A DNA stretch of 64,000 bases from Parablautia muri. GTDB taxonomy: Bacteria; Bacillota; Clostridia; Lachnospirales; Lachnospiraceae. The position numbers were made by a program, and so were the translations under genes. The stretch lies in assembly GCF_009917485.1 (NCBI RefSeq), contig NZ_QZDT01000016.1, positions 1 to 64,000 on the forward strand, read 5' to 3'. The notes under the pieces are model-generated. The model saw nothing but the letters and a program-made list of their open reading frames with translations, was not told the origin of the DNA and did no database searches. Shown here piece by piece: positions 1 to 8,744 of the stretch; positions within the stretch are counted from its first letter, which is position 1; each line of letters begins with the position of its first letter.

Positions 1-129
1 ACTTCCTATAGTCGCAAAGTTTTTACTTATAGTTTTTGTTGTAAAAAGGTTGCATAAATTGCCATTTATCTCTTGTCTTTATGAAATTACCAGTTTTGCT
101 TAATATCAATGAAAGGAGGTGTATTAAAA

Positions 130-549
130 ATGGCATTTATATTGTTTAAAGATAAAAAGCGGCCTATTGAAGTACGAGTGAAAAAGTTGTCAGAGCATCA
201 AATTGAGATAGCGGGATGCCCTATAAATATTTCCGGATTTGCTTATTATCATGACGCAGAAATGAAGCATCAATATGGAGATTTCAGTAAATTTACGACT
301 TTATATAGAGAGTTGGACGAATCATACATACTTTCGGATGATAACTCTGTATATCCTGAAGAATCTGAAACAGTTGAAACTCCTGAACCGCCATTGCGTG
401 AGGTGATCCAGCTTCTGAAAAAAGATTTGGCAAATATGCAAACTGTGCTGGATAAAAATCGCGACTATACGGTGCGGGCGGCAAATGAAATTACAGACAT
501 TCAAATTGCATTGTGCGAAATTTATGAAATGATAGGAGGTGTAGAGTGA
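130..549 (+). CDS. Prophage tail-region hypothetical protein
   Basis: 139-residue protein of unknown function. An AAGGAGGTG ribosome binding site sits just before the ATG at 130, so I use this start rather than the ATG at 109. The N-terminal half is beta-rich. The C-terminal third (about residues 90-135) is a predicted helix or coiled coil rich in K, D, E and N. It lies immediately upstream of a CD1375-like mini-protein, holin and endolysin, the usual place for a small tail-end or base-plate accessory protein in clostridial siphophages. The stop codon overlaps the next start (TGATG), so the two are probably translationally coupled. Role inferred from position only. Confidence 0.6.
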   Translation: MAFILFKDKKRPIEVRVKKLSEHQIEIAGCPINISGFAYYHDAEMKHQYGDFSKFTTLYRELDESYILSDDNSVYPEESETVETPEPPLREVIQLLKKDLANMQTVLDKNRDYTVRAANEITDIQIALCEIYEMIGGVE

Positions 550-677
550 TGTCTACTGTTTATGCGGCACTTATCATAAAAGGCAAAAAAACCTTTGATG
601 AAGTTCCAGCAAGCTTAAAAGAACAGGTCAAAAAAATTTTAATTGATTTAGAATGTTCTGACTTGCTTACAAAATGA
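549..677 (+). CDS. CD1375-like small phage protein
   Basis: 42-residue ORF beginning MSTVYAALIIKGKKTF and ending SDLLTK. Its first base is the last base of the upstream stop codon. The pattern VYAxLIxKGxKTxxxVPxxLKxxV is what I recall for the CD1375 family of mini-proteins found just before the holin in clostridial prophages. The biochemical function is unknown. The call is by length, motif and position. Confidence 0.6.
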   Translation: MSTVYAALIIKGKKTFDEVPASLKEQVKKILIDLECSDLLTK

Positions 678-701
678 TTAAAAGAAGCCTATTAGTGAGA
701 G

Positions 702-746
702 ATAACCGCTATATGACCAGATACCAGTCATAGGTGGTTATTTTAT
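702..746 (+). terminator. Stem-loop followed by T-rich tract
   Basis: ATAACC (702-707) pairs with GGTTAT (736-741), and an imperfect CTAT/ATAG and GAC/GTC extension continues inward. A TTTTATT tract follows. It probably ends the tail-gene transcript before the lysis genes. The stem has mismatches, so confidence is moderate. Confidence 0.4.
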
Positions 747-820
747 TGCATTAAAAGAGGATATGAAGAAAGTTGATCAAATTATAATTATTAGGGGGAA
801 AGCCCAGAAAGGAAGGAGTT

Positions 821-1315
821 ATGGAAATGAAAATCATGGAATTTATAAACGTAGTGGCGCATAACCGGATAATGAAACTGGTGGTGTTGTCAATAGTATT
901 TGACACAGTATTTGGGGTGCTACGGGCAATAAGAGAGAAAAAATTTAATAGCTGCGCAGGGATTGACGGTGCGATTAGAAAGATAGGCATGCTTATCTCG
1001 CTGGTATTTATGCTGGCCGTTGATATGCTGATAAAGATTAATCTTATCGGGTTTGTCCCCGAAACTATACGCGAGCAAATAGGGCTTACTAGTGTAGGCA
1101 TGGCTGAATTTTTTGCACTGTTGTACATAGCCTATGAGGTAGTAAGTATCTTTAAAAATATGGCACTTTGCGGTTTACCTGTAAAAAAAGTATGGGCAGT
1201 AGTGAGAGCTTTTTTGATTAAGTATACGGATGAGCTGCCAGACACGGACGAATTGGACGGAAACAGCACTACAGGAAGCGTAGAAGATCATAGGCAGCAG
1301 GAAAAAACGGAATAA
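821..1315 (+). CDS. Phage holin, toxin-secretion/phage-lysis family
   Basis: 164-residue membrane protein with three or four hydrophobic segments (about residues 17-35, 50-75 and 95-120) and a charged, acidic C-terminal tail. The size and the order of segments fit the holin family that includes TcdE-like proteins (Phage_holin_4). The role would be to permeabilise the membrane and time the release of the endolysin encoded just downstream. The start at 821 has a strong AAGGAAGGAG site. It lies between the tail-end genes and the amidase, the classic lysis-module order. Confidence 0.75.
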   Translation: MEMKIMEFINVVAHNRIMKLVVLSIVFDTVFGVLRAIREKKFNSCAGIDGAIRKIGMLISLVFMLAVDMLIKINLIGFVPETIREQIGLTSVGMAEFFALLYIAYEVVSIFKNMALCGLPVKKVWAVVRAFLIKYTDELPDTDELDGNSTTGSVEDHRQQEKTE

Positions 1316-1393
1316 GCAATGCAACAAAGTGGAAGATGAAGAATACGAGAATTTAACCTAAAATATTGCGACAGTAGGTTGCTAGGAGGAAAT

Positions 1394-2458
1394 ATGATAA
1401 TAGGAATCAATTGTGGACATACAGCAAGCGGCTATGGATATGGGGCCGTAGGCATTATCAAAGAGAGTGAGCATACAAGGCTGGTAGGACAAGCACTTAT
1501 GGGCCTGCTTAAGGCAGCAGGCATTACAGTGATCAACTGCACTATAGACCAGGCATCCAGCAGGGATGCATATCTTGCAAAGGCTGTACAGCTTGCTAAT
1601 AATCAGGATCTAGATTGGTTTATCAGCATCCATTTTAACGCGTCTTCAGGACAGGGACACGGCGTTGAGGTGTACACTTATGAGGGCAGGCAGTATCAGG
1701 ATGCATTAGACGTATGTGCCAATCTGGCAGCGCTGGGATTTACAAATCGTGGGGTAAAAGCAGGCTCCGGACTTTATGTAATCCGTAAAACTAAGGCTAA
1801 ATCCATGTTGATAGAGGTTTGCTTTTGTGACAATGAGCCAGATGTTAACAGATACTTAGCTACTGGCATCCAGGGCATAGCACAAGCGATTTGCAATGCA
1901 ATCGTGCCCAATGCGCAAGGAGTGGCAGCAGGTACCGCTATTATGGGCCAAAGTATAGCGACAGCAGAGCAGCTAAATGCCTTGCTGTTATCCAAAAATC
2001 CAAGGGCAACCGGATATTTGCACCTTGCTAAAATATTTTTAAAAGAAGGTGAAAAAGAAGGTGTACGCGGTGATGGGGCTTTCTGTCAGAGCCTTATTGA
2101 GACTGGATATTTTAAATTTGGTGGTGATGTACAACCTAATCAGCATAACTATGCTGGTCTTGGTGCTACAGGCGGTGTGCCAGGGCTTTATTTTCCGGAC
2201 GAGCGAACAGGTATCAGAGCACAGATACAGCATCTTAAAGGATATGCTACAACTAGTCCATTAGACCAAACATGTGTTGACCCGCGGTATAAGTATGTAT
2301 CAAAAGGATGTGCTCCCACATTTGAGCAATTATCTGGAAAGTGGGCGGTACCGGGATATTCCGGCTACCCTAGCCTTGATGCGGCCAGAGCAGCTAAAGA
2401 TACTTACGGAGACCATATCGTAGCATTGCTGGGAAAAGCATTAAATGTTAAAATATAA
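1394..2458 (+). CDS. Two-domain phage endolysin: amidase plus glucosaminidase
   Basis: 354 residues, starting at the ATG placed 4 bases after AGGAGGA. The N-terminal half (about 1-170) resembles zinc N-acetylmuramoyl-L-alanine amidases (Amidase_3): a GHT near the start, a downstream glutamate, SIHFNAS with the third metal-ligand His, and LIEVCFCDN with the catalytic Glu. The C-terminal half (about 185-340) resembles the GH73-type glucosaminidase fold: FLKEGEKEGVRGDGAFCQS, an ETG with the likely catalytic Glu, then HNYAGLGATGG. The protein would cut both the stem-peptide bond and the glycan strand at phage release. No SH3 or PG_binding repeat is present. Confidence 0.8.
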   Translation: MIIGINCGHTASGYGYGAVGIIKESEHTRLVGQALMGLLKAAGITVINCTIDQASSRDAYLAKAVQLANNQDLDWFISIHFNASSGQGHGVEVYTYEGRQYQDALDVCANLAALGFTNRGVKAGSGLYVIRKTKAKSMLIEVCFCDNEPDVNRYLATGIQGIAQAICNAIVPNAQGVAAGTAIMGQSIATAEQLNALLLSKNPRATGYLHLAKIFLKEGEKEGVRGDGAFCQSLIETGYFKFGGDVQPNQHNYAGLGATGGVPGLYFPDERTGIRAQIQHLKGYATTSPLDQTCVDPRYKYVSKGCAPTFEQLSGKWAVPGYSGYPSLDAARAAKDTYGDHIVALLGKALNVKI

Positions 2459-2492
2459 ATATATGGCATCTAAATAAAATACTTTTAATATG

Positions 2493-2525
2493 ATTAAGGC
2501 CATTAGCTAAGTTAATGGCCTTAAT
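2493..2525 (+). terminator. Perfect 13-bp stem-loop after the endolysin
   Basis: ATTAAGGCCATTA (2493-2505) is perfectly complementary to TAATGGCCTTAAT (2513-2525) around a 7-nt loop. The following bases are A/T rich but not a pure T run. It probably ends the lysis transcript, at the edge of the prophage. Confidence 0.55.
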
Positions 2526-2550
2526 TAATAGGTGTACTTTGTAATAGTAT
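2526..2550. other. Probable prophage right attachment junction
   Basis: The phage lysis module and its terminator end at about 2525. From 2548 the sequence is an open frame of a cellular peptidoglycan-binding protein that lacks its beginning, with TAA and TAG in frame just upstream (2542-2547). The switch from phage genes to a decapitated host gene within about 25 bp is what integration into a coding sequence looks like. The core sequence cannot be defined without the left junction, which is outside the window. Confidence 0.45.
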
Positions 2551-3312
2551 ACAGTTGTTCATGACGGCACACCCAGCGATTCCACAGCATCCAATTATTA
2601 TGTGAAATACAGAGACTATATTAAAAATGTTGTCTCCTCGGAAATATATGCTACCTGGTCGGAAAGCGCTATTTATGCCAACACATTAGTGATTATGTCC
2701 TTTACACTGAACAGAGTGTATACAGAGTGGTACCGGAATCAAGGTTACAATTTTACCATTACATCCTCCACGGCTTACGATCAGAAATGGATGCGGGGAA
2801 GAAATTCTTATGAAAATATAGATCGGGTAGTGGACAGCATATTTGCCAATTACTTATCCCGTCCTGGTGTGCGTCAGCCCATTTTTACTTCTTATTGTGA
2901 TGGACGGCGGGTTACCTGTAACGGCTTGAGCCAATGGGGCTCTAAATATCTGTCAGAGGAAGGATATTCGCCCATTGAAATCATCCGCTATTATTATGGA
3001 AGCGATATGTACATTAACACAGCACAAAGTATCTCCGGCGTTCCCTCCTCCTGGCCTGGCTATAACCTTACCATTGGATCTAGCGGCGATAAGGTCAGGC
3101 AGATGCAGCAACAGTTAAACCGCATTGCCCAGAATTATCCGGCAATTCCCACAATAGCGGCCGATGGCATTTTCGGGCCGGCCACCGCAAATGCAGTGAG
3201 AGCTTTCCAGGGAATCTTTAACCTGCCCCAAAGCGGTATCGTAGATTATCCTACATGGTATAGCATCTCCAATATCTATGTAGGTGTAAGCCGCATCTCC
3301 GAGCCAAACTAA
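2548..3312 (+). pseudogene. 5'-truncated SpoIID-like / peptidoglycan-binding protein
   Basis: The frame is open from 2548 with no ribosome binding site or good start. The first possible start is a GTG at 2602. The residues before it (TVVHDGTPSDSTASNYYV) are in frame and look like real coding sequence. The N-terminal part (about 2600-3050) has a SpoIID-type layout: DYIKNVVSSEIYATW, then CDGRRVTCNGLSQWGS and a YYYGS segment. The C-terminal part (about residues 155-225) is a PG_binding_1 repeat with GDKVRQMQQQLNRI, DGIFGPATANAVRAFQ and GIVDYPTWY. Such proteins bind or act on cell wall, often in sporulating clostridia. The missing 5' end is presumably on the other side of the prophage. Confidence 0.7.
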
Positions 3313-3329
3313 ATGGAATACTAGCTGAA

Positions 3330-3366
3330 CTGTGAAAAGTAACAACTGTTACGTTACTTTTCACAG
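3330..3366. repeat. Palindromic copy of the GTGAAAAGTAAC dispersed repeat
   Basis: CTGTGAAAAGTAAC (3330-3343) and its exact reverse complement (3353-3366) flank 9 bp, giving a perfect 14-bp stem. The GAAAAGTAAC core recurs at 3551, 16404, 31487 and 55006. It could act as a bidirectional terminator for the truncated gene, but the recurring sequence points to a repeat family. Confidence 0.6.
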
Positions 3367-3381
3367 GTTAGTCAATAAACA

Positions 3382-3530
3382 GCTTGGAAAAACAAATATT
3401 CTAAAAGGAACCCTTGGAAAAACGTTGCGCATTTATGCGTGTGTGCTTAGGTGAGGTCCTTTCGAACCTGGCATCTGCTGCGTTTTTACAGAGCGAAAGC
3501 GTGGTGACGCCTAAATATTTGTTTTTTCCA
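3382..3530. repeat. About 150-bp inverted-repeat element with internal hairpins
   Basis: The ends CTTGGAAAAACAAATATT (from about 3383) and AATATTTGTTTTTTCCAAG (to about 3531) are inverted copies differing by one T. Inside are a hairpin CGCAT-TT-ATGCG (about 3427-3438), an AGGT/ACCT stem around 3453-3468, and a GC-rich 3' part. No ORF fills it. It could be a MITE-like element or a structured RNA. I do not recognise the family. Confidence 0.5.
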
Positions 3531-3550
3531 AGCGTCCTCTGGCCAACGTG

Positions 3551-3573
3551 TGAAAAGTAACACTGTTACTTTT
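3551..3573. repeat. Second GTGAAAAGTAAC hairpin
   Basis: AAAAGTAAC (3553-3561) pairs perfectly with GTTACTTTT (3565-3573) around an ACT loop. It belongs to the same GAAAAGTAAC family as the element at 3330-3366. The two copies bracket the 150-bp inverted repeat. Confidence 0.5.
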
Positions 3574-3599
3574 GAACATAAAAATGCCCCTCTGACTAG

Positions 3600-3629
3600 T
3601 TGCGAAAAACCGGGTAATGATGCTATACT
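3600..3629 (+). promoter_or_regulatory. Putative promoter of the DUF5717 cassette
   Basis: TTGCGA (3600-3605), an 18-bp spacer and TATACT (3624-3629). It lies about 100 bp before the first gene of the cassette. Supported by sequence match only. Confidence 0.4.
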
Positions 3630-3733
3630 GATACTATAGTTAGCGGCATAATTTTGTATGAAAATTATAATCGAAATTTCACGAAGGATTCAACCAACGC
3701 CAAAGAAAATCACAGCCAAAAGGAGCAAAGAGT

Positions 3734-6700
3734 GTGCAGAGCGCAGTAGAAAAGGTTTTAGAAGGAAATTTTAATAAGGGAATAAGGGCATTAGATTTTT
3801 CCAGCCCTGTGATTGAGCTTAACCTGCGCGAAGGCGAGGATTATGAAGGAAGCTTCATCATATTCGGCCCTGAGAATGAGGTGTGCGAAGGAATCATATC
3901 TTCTACCAGTCTGCGCATGAAATGCTTAGCGGAGCGTTTTTCCGGCCCACGGGAGGAGATTGGGTATCAGTTTGATGCCTCCGGTATGATGGAAGGCGAT
4001 GAGGTAAAGGGTGAATTTCGCATTATTTCCAATCAGGGGGAATATTTTGTTCCCTACAATGTAAGCATTACCAAAGGAACGCTGGATTCCGAGCTAGGGA
4101 ATATCAGGAATTTATTTCATTTTACCAATCTTGCGAGAACCAATTGGGAGGAAGCAGTCAGTCTGTTTTATTCCAGGGATTTTAAAAACGTTTTCCACGG
4201 AGCGGACAGGCAGTATTATGGTATCTATAAAGGACTGTTAGAGGGAAACAGGAAGGAACAGTGCGTGGAGGAATTTCTGCTTGAAATCCGAAAAAAGCAG
4301 GAGGTACGATTTCTATTAGAGGAGACAAAGCTGCGGATAGAAAATCCGGAGGATATGGAGGAAAACAAGCTTGTCATTAACCGCAACGGCTGGGGCTACT
4401 CAGAGCTTTTCGTGGAGAAGGAAGGGGATTTTATTGTACTGGAAAAGGAAGTAATCAGGGAGGAAGATTTCCTTGGCAACTGCGTTAGGCTCCCCTTTTA
4501 TGTGTCAAAAGAAAAGCTCCATGGTGGAAGGAACTATGGTGCAATCCGGCTTTATAATCCGTATGTGTCCCTTACGGCGGAGGTTACGGTCATTCATAAG
4601 CCTGAACTGGTCAGAATGCCGACAGTCAGTGTACGCCGCCAAAAGAAACATATGCTTACAGAGCTTATGCAGTATTATGAAGCCTTCCGCACGAAAAAAA
4701 TAAGCGCTGCGTCCTGGATGAAAGAGACAGGGGAATTGGTGGAGGGAATGCTCCAGTTAGATGAAAAGGATATCTCCGTAAGGCTTTTTCAGGCACAACT
4801 GCTGATTACCCAGGAGCGCTTTAATGAGGCGCAGTGGAATTTAGACCAGGCGGCGGAAGCACTTTCTGAAAATTATGAACCGGCTCTGTACAGTTACTAT
4901 TTGTATCTGACAACCCTGTTAAACAGGCCGGAAGATGACATAGAGGAAGCGGCAAATCAAGTGGAGCGGATTTTTGCCCAAAATTCAGATAATTGGCGGA
5001 TTGCATGGTTGCTTTTATATCTTTCTGATGAATATACAAGAAGCCCTTCCCGAAAATGGATTATGCTGGGGGACCAGTTTATGCATGGGTGCAGAAGTCC
5101 GCTGCTTTACATAGAGGCATGGAACCTGGTAGCAGCGAATCCAACGCTGCTTTTGCGGCTTGAGGATTTTGAACTGCAAATATTAACTTATGCGGCAAAG
5201 AAAGAAATATTGACTGCTGAGGTCATTGGACAGGCTGTTTATTTATCCCAGCGGCAGAAGAATTATTCAGGCAGACTATTTTTCATTTTGAAATGTTGTT
5301 ATAAAAAGGTGCCCACGGATGAAGTGCTCCAGGCAATTTGTACTTTGCTGATTAAGGGGAATATGACAACAGCAGCAGCTTTTGCGTGGTATGAAAAGGG
5401 TGTGGAAAAGGAGCTGCGAATTACCAGACTTTATGAATACTACATGATGTCGCTGCCTCTTACGTATGATGCGGTTATTCCTAAAATTGTGCTGATGTAT
5501 TTTGCTTTTGACAGCACCCTTGACAGTCTGCGAAATGCTTTCCTCTATGCCTACGTGTACCGGAACAAAGGGCAGTATCCGGAGCTGTATGAAAGCTACC
5601 GGGAGCAGATCGAACGGTTTATGGTATTTCAGCTTATAAAAGAGAAAAATAATGAGTATCTGGCGCCTCTTTATAAAAATCTGATCACACCCATGATGAT
5701 TACGGAGGAGACGGCAAAGGGCCTTAGCGTGGCACTCTTTATCCATCATTTGACCGTAAAGCGCGGCGATATACGGAAAATTATTTTGGTCTATGAGAAG
5801 GAAAAGACGGAAAGCGTTTATCAGGTCACAGGCAGGGAAGCTTATATCCCTATTTATGGAAATGATTACAAACTGCTTTTGGAGGACGCTGGCGGAAACC
5901 GGTATTGCAGGGAGCAGGAGTATGTGTCGGAAAGGCTTTTAATACCGGATAAACTTTCATCCATGATTGCACCCTATGTGACAGATTGCGTTCATTTTGA
6001 CCTTTGGCTTTGTGAAAAGGGCCATGGAATGGTGGGAATCAACGAAGAAAACGTGGCGTATATGAAGCGTCTTGCAGGGGAAGATATGGTGGTGGAGGAA
6101 GTACGCCGGGAAATCAGAATGAGGCTGATTCAGTTCTTCTATGACAGTGACAGAATGAAGGAATTAGATGACTGCCTGAGTAATATCGAACCTGACCAGA
6201 TAGAAAATAGCAATTATACGCAGATTGTGCGTTTTATGGTGATACGAGGAATGTACGAGAAGGCTTATGAGTGGCTGAAACTGCGTGGAGGCGAAGGGGT
6301 GGAGGCAAAGCTGATTGTAAAGCTGTGCAGCCGGCTGCTTACCATGGATGGTATTACAGAGGATGCTGTCATGACGGTTCTTATTTTTCAGGCATTTCAG
6401 GCCGGAAAGTATGATGAAAGTCTGCTGGTTTATCTGTGCAGATATTTTAGAGGTACCAGCAAGGAAATGCGGGATATCTGGAAGGCGGCGGAGGCTTTTG
6501 GGGTGGATACCTATGAGCTGTGCGAACGGATTTTGATGCAGCTGATTTATACGGGGGCATACATTGGGGAAAAGACAGAAATTTTCAGGCGCTATGTTTC
6601 AGGAGGAGCCAAAACAGAGATAGAGATTGCATTCCTGGCACAGTGCGCGTATGATTATTTTGTGGAAAATGGGCTGACCAATGAGTTTGCATTAGAGGAT

Positions 6701-7297
6701 ATGCAGCGGGTGATGGACAGGCAGGAGGAGATTCCCTTTGTCTGTAAGCTCGCCTACACCAAATATTATGCAGAGAACAAAAAGCAGGTGGATGAAAAGA
6801 TATCCCACTATCTGGTTGGTTTTCTGCGGGAGATTTTAGCCCAGGGCAAGTATTTTCCATATTTTATGGAATATGCGGACAACATTGCGTTTATGCATCA
6901 GTTTGCGGACAAGACCATGCTGGAATATCGGGTTAAGGATGGAAACCAGGCAGTGATTCATTACCTGCTGGAAAAGGAAGGAAATGCTCAGGGAGAATAT
7001 ATGAAGGAAGAAATGCCGGAGATGTTTGGCGGCATATGCGTCAAACAATTTATCCTTTTCTTTGGCGAGCATTTACAGTATTATATTACCGAGACAGAAA
7101 ACGGCAAGGAGAACCTGACCCAGAGCGGCACCTTAAGCCGCAATGAAACCGGAGGCGAACAGAAGGAGGGCAGATATGGTATGCTGAACGATATTGCCAT
7201 TGGAAGAAACCTGCATGATTATGATACCATGGAAAGCCTTTTGTACGAGTATTTTGAGAAGGATTATATTGTGAAAGAACTGTTTCAGATGATGTAA
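3734..7297 (+). CDS. Large DUF5717-like protein
   Basis: 1187 residues, GTG start 8 bases after AGGAGC. No signal peptide or clear membrane segment was seen, so it is probably cytoplasmic. The first 300 residues are beta-rich with IgG-like strand patterns (EDYEGSFIIFG, then IISNQGEYFVPYNV). From about residue 310 onward it is almost entirely helical and looks like an alpha-solenoid of TPR-like helix pairs. The closing segment ends EKDYIVKELFQMM. From memory this matches the Lachnospiraceae family DUF5717, usually next to DUF5716, which is also the case here. Function unknown. A large scaffold or adaptor for the Hsp70-like neighbour is an inference. Confidence 0.6.
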   Translation: MQSAVEKVLEGNFNKGIRALDFSSPVIELNLREGEDYEGSFIIFGPENEVCEGIISSTSLRMKCLAERFSGPREEIGYQFDASGMMEGDEVKGEFRIISNQGEYFVPYNVSITKGTLDSELGNIRNLFHFTNLARTNWEEAVSLFYSRDFKNVFHGADRQYYGIYKGLLEGNRKEQCVEEFLLEIRKKQEVRFLLEETKLRIENPEDMEENKLVINRNGWGYSELFVEKEGDFIVLEKEVIREEDFLGNCVRLPFYVSKEKLHGGRNYGAIRLYNPYVSLTAEVTVIHKPELVRMPTVSVRRQKKHMLTELMQYYEAFRTKKISAASWMKETGELVEGMLQLDEKDISVRLFQAQLLITQERFNEAQWNLDQAAEALSENYEPALYSYYLYLTTLLNRPEDDIEEAANQVERIFAQNSDNWRIAWLLLYLSDEYTRSPSRKWIMLGDQFMHGCRSPLLYIEAWNLVAANPTLLLRLEDFELQILTYAAKKEILTAEVIGQAVYLSQRQKNYSGRLFFILKCCYKKVPTDEVLQAICTLLIKGNMTTAAAFAWYEKGVEKELRITRLYEYYMMSLPLTYDAVIPKIVLMYFAFDSTLDSLRNAFLYAYVYRNKGQYPELYESYREQIERFMVFQLIKEKNNEYLAPLYKNLITPMMITEETAKGLSVALFIHHLTVKRGDIRKIILVYEKEKTESVYQVTGREAYIPIYGNDYKLLLEDAGGNRYCREQEYVSERLLIPDKLSSMIAPYVTDCVHFDLWLCEKGHGMVGINEENVAYMKRLAGEDMVVEEVRREIRMRLIQFFYDSDRMKELDDCLSNIEPDQIENSNYTQIVRFMVIRGMYEKAYEWLKLRGGEGVEAKLIVKLCSRLLTMDGITEDAVMTVLIFQAFQAGKYDESLLVYLCRYFRGTSKEMRDIWKAAEAFGVDTYELCERILMQLIYTGAYIGEKTEIFRRYVSGGAKTEIEIAFLAQCAYDYFVENGLTNEFALEDMQRVMDRQEEIPFVCKLAYTKYYAENKKQVDEKISHYLVGFLREILAQGKYFPYFMEYADNIAFMHQFADKTMLEYRVKDGNQAVIHYLLEKEGNAQGEYMKEEMPEMFGGICVKQFILFFGEHLQYYITETENGKENLTQSGTLSRNETGGEQKEGRYGMLNDIAIGRNLHDYDTMESLLYEYFEKDYIVKELFQMM

Positions 7298-7308
7298 CAT
7301 TTGCAAAC

Positions 7309-8655
7309 ATGCAAGGACAGCCAGGTTATGCAGGGGGTATGGGAATGCTTCAGGACAGAAAGGACCTATTAGGTAAAAAAAACAGCAAAAAAGTAGCGGT
7401 AGGCTATGATTTGGGCAAAAGCTACGCCCAGATCAGCTACTGCCGTTTGGAGGAGACGGAACCGGAGACTGTGTCGGCGGTGACGGGTACGGAGCAGTAC
7501 AATATTCCCACTGTATTGTGTAAGAGAAAAGGTGTGGGCCAGTGGTATTACGGCAAGGAAGCAATCAAGTTTGCCAGAGAAGAAGAAGGTATTCTGGTGG
7601 AGGATTTACTTACACTTGCGGAGCGGGGGGAGGATGTAATCGTGGAGGGGGAGGCCTTTGACCCGGCGGCCCTTCTTACCTTATTTGTAAAAAGAAGTTT
7701 ATCGCTCCTTAACCTGCGCGTATCTTTAAACCAGATAGAAGCCTTTATGTTTACCGTAGATACATTAACGCCGCGGATGGTAGATGTGCTGGGTAAAGTG
7801 GCGGTGGGCCTTAACTTAAAGGCGCAGCATATCTGCTTTCAAAACCATATGGAAAGCTTTTACGCTTATACCCTGCATCAGAGTAAGGAATTGTGGAAAA
7901 ATGACGTGATCATCTTTGAATATGATACGGTGCTAAAAAGTCTGTGGTTTAAATGCAATGCCCGTACCACGCCCCAGGTGGTAATGATAGAGCAGCAGGA
8001 ATATTCTCAGATGGGACGGCGGGTCTGGAAAGAGGATGAAGAAGCAAAAGAGCGGCAGATGGAAGATTTAGACCAGCTTTTTTTGAGTATTGCGCAACGG
8101 GCGCTTCAGGGAGAAATGGTTTCAACCGTTTTCCTTTTAGGGGACGGCTTTAAAGAGGAATGGGCAAAAGAATCCTTAAAATTTCTTTGCAGAAACCGGC
8201 GGGCATTTAAGGGAAATAATCTGTACAGCAAGGGTGCTTGCTATGGAATGATGGAGCGGTTAAATGCCAGCAGGCAGTGGAAGGAATATGTATACCTTGG
8301 TGAGGATAAGCTAAAATCCAATATAGGCATGCGGGCTCTGCGGCGGGGCGAGGATTCCTATTATGCCATTTTAGACGCGGGAACCAACTGGTATGAGGTA
8401 ACCTCGGATTTTGATATCATATTGGAAAGCGGCAACACAGTGGACTTTGTGATTACGCCTATGACGGGAGGTAAGGTGGAAAATAAGACGATTGCATTAG
8501 AAGGGCTGCCGGAGCGGCCAAGGGCGGCCACGAGACTGAATGTGCATATAGAGATGACTGCCGTCAATCAGGCGGCGGTTACGATAGAAGATATGGGTTT
8601 TGGAGAATTATTTTCTTCCAGCGGGAAGGCATGGACGCAGACGATTATGGTTTAA
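7309..8655 (+). CDS. DUF5716-like protein with Hsp70/actin-type ATPase fold
   Basis: 448 residues from the ATG at 7309. In-frame ATGs at 7339 and 7345 are alternatives, and GGGGG before 7345 may make that the true start. The N-terminal VAVGYDLGKSYAQISY resembles the phosphate-1 loop of Hsp70 (GIDLGTTNS), followed by IPTVLCKRK and YGKEA as in DnaK. VFLLGDGFKEEW (about residue 270) sits where the adenosine motif VxLVGG would be. The C-terminal 110 residues look like a beta-rich domain. The catalytic ring is divergent, so ATPase activity is not certain. It starts 12 bp after DUF5717 and is very probably co-transcribed with it. The family call is from memory. Confidence 0.6.
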   Translation: MQGQPGYAGGMGMLQDRKDLLGKKNSKKVAVGYDLGKSYAQISYCRLEETEPETVSAVTGTEQYNIPTVLCKRKGVGQWYYGKEAIKFAREEEGILVEDLLTLAERGEDVIVEGEAFDPAALLTLFVKRSLSLLNLRVSLNQIEAFMFTVDTLTPRMVDVLGKVAVGLNLKAQHICFQNHMESFYAYTLHQSKELWKNDVIIFEYDTVLKSLWFKCNARTTPQVVMIEQQEYSQMGRRVWKEDEEAKERQMEDLDQLFLSIAQRALQGEMVSTVFLLGDGFKEEWAKESLKFLCRNRRAFKGNNLYSKGACYGMMERLNASRQWKEYVYLGEDKLKSNIGMRALRRGEDSYYAILDAGTNWYEVTSDFDIILESGNTVDFVITPMTGGKVENKTIALEGLPERPRAATRLNVHIEMTAVNQAAVTIEDMGFGELFSSSGKAWTQTIMV

Positions 8656-8668
8656 GAAAGTTCAATAA

Positions 8669-8690
8669 GTTTGGAAGTAAACTTCCAAAC
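8669..8690. other. Intercistronic perfect hairpin inside the cassette
   Basis: GTTTGGAAG (8669-8677) and CTTCCAAAC (8682-8690) form a perfect 9-bp stem with a TAAA loop. A second imperfect stem (ACCGCAGG/CTTGCGGT, about 8707-8728) follows. They sit between the second and third genes with no T run after them, so RNA processing or stability control is more likely than termination. Confidence 0.45.
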
Positions 8691-8744
8691 TCTTTATTGT
8701 GGCAGTACCGCAGGCAAAGCTTGCGGTATGCGGAGGGTATCGGA

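Noticed and set aside
36-108. Possible end of a further phage gene
   Set aside because: No open frame with a plausible end was found in the first 108 bases; AT-rich leader only.
3420-3480. tRNA gene, suggested by a TTCGAA-like loop near 3462
   Set aside because: No acceptor stem, anticodon arm or TTCGAATCC-type T-loop; the region fits the inverted repeat instead.
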